This document shows positions 63,980-64,000 of a stretch of 64,000 nucleotides of DNA, piece by piece; the stretch's first letter is position 1, and the number at the start of each line of letters is the position of its first letter. Source of the DNA: Solenopsis invicta. Its lineage: Eukaryota > Arthropoda > Insecta > Hymenoptera > Formicidae. A program made the position numbers and the translations under genes. The DNA lies in the NCBI RefSeq assembly GCF_016802725.1, contig NC_052679.1:10636138-10700137 (forward strand), read 5' to 3'. The notes beneath the pieces were generated by a model that had not been told where the DNA came from, ran no database searches, and saw nothing but the letters and a program-made list of their open reading frames with translations.

Positions 63980-64000
63980 ATATATATATATATATATATA

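Overview
This window is AT-rich nuclear DNA from an insect, most likely a hymenopteran and plausibly an ant. The evidence is a chemosensory-protein gene with the insect OS-D cysteine pattern, spliced genes with GT-AG introns, and a dense load of nested MITEs, mariner, Harbinger, Helitron and Penelope-like remnants. Three conserved spliced host genes are clear and a fourth small coding exon is likely. There are no prokaryotic features, CRISPR arrays or rRNA operons.

Layout. From 1 to 3.8 kb lie palindromic repeats and microsatellites. From 3.82 to 14.48 kb (minus strand) is the gene for Claspin, the replication-checkpoint adaptor. Six exons are joined here by phase and splice sites; the C-terminal exon or exons are not seen and should lie beyond the left edge. 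Its introns hold a Helitron (5.45-5.73 kb) and a 2-kb composite repeat (8.0-10.0 kb). Two of its exons are diverged tandem copies. From 14.8 to 23.5 kb is a Russian-doll nest of foldback MITEs around a PIF/Harbinger element (18.09-21.55 kb, TAA target duplication). That element carries a MADF-type gene and a HARBI1-like nuclease gene, and it contains a Helitron in the nuclease intron and a mariner deletion derivative. From 23.6 to 30.7 kb are larger palindromic elements, some carrying a module derived from 5S rRNA. From 30.7 to 35.6 kb is mostly featureless AT-rich DNA with a piggyBac-like MITE and a Penelope-type motif.

From 35.80 to 43.43 kb (plus strand) is a chemosensory protein gene with a TATA box, two coding exons, a 6.8-kb repeat-filled intron and a poly(A) signal. 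From 44.54 to 53.20 kb (minus strand) is Cdk10, complete in five coding exons (402 aa predicted). Its large intron holds microsatellites and MITEs. At 55.27-55.56 kb (plus strand) is a 95-aa reading frame whose N-terminus resembles the IFIT family of tetratricopeptide proteins. From 56 kb to the end are more repeats: a large palindromic element with a 5S-derived module, a strongly purine-rich LINE ORF1 relic, hAT-type MITEs and a 730-bp palindrome.

The host genes share no pathway beyond a loose cell-cycle theme (Claspin in replication stress, Cdk10 as a cyclin-M kinase); the chemosensory gene is unrelated. The most unusual material is in the repeats: the 5S-derived module carried in several repeats, a hAT-MITE family with a constant core and interchangeable self-complementary arms (with one empty paralogous site inside the window), and the layered Harbinger/Helitron/mariner insertions. 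All gene calls rest on reading translations and splice sites by eye; no alignment or database search was run.
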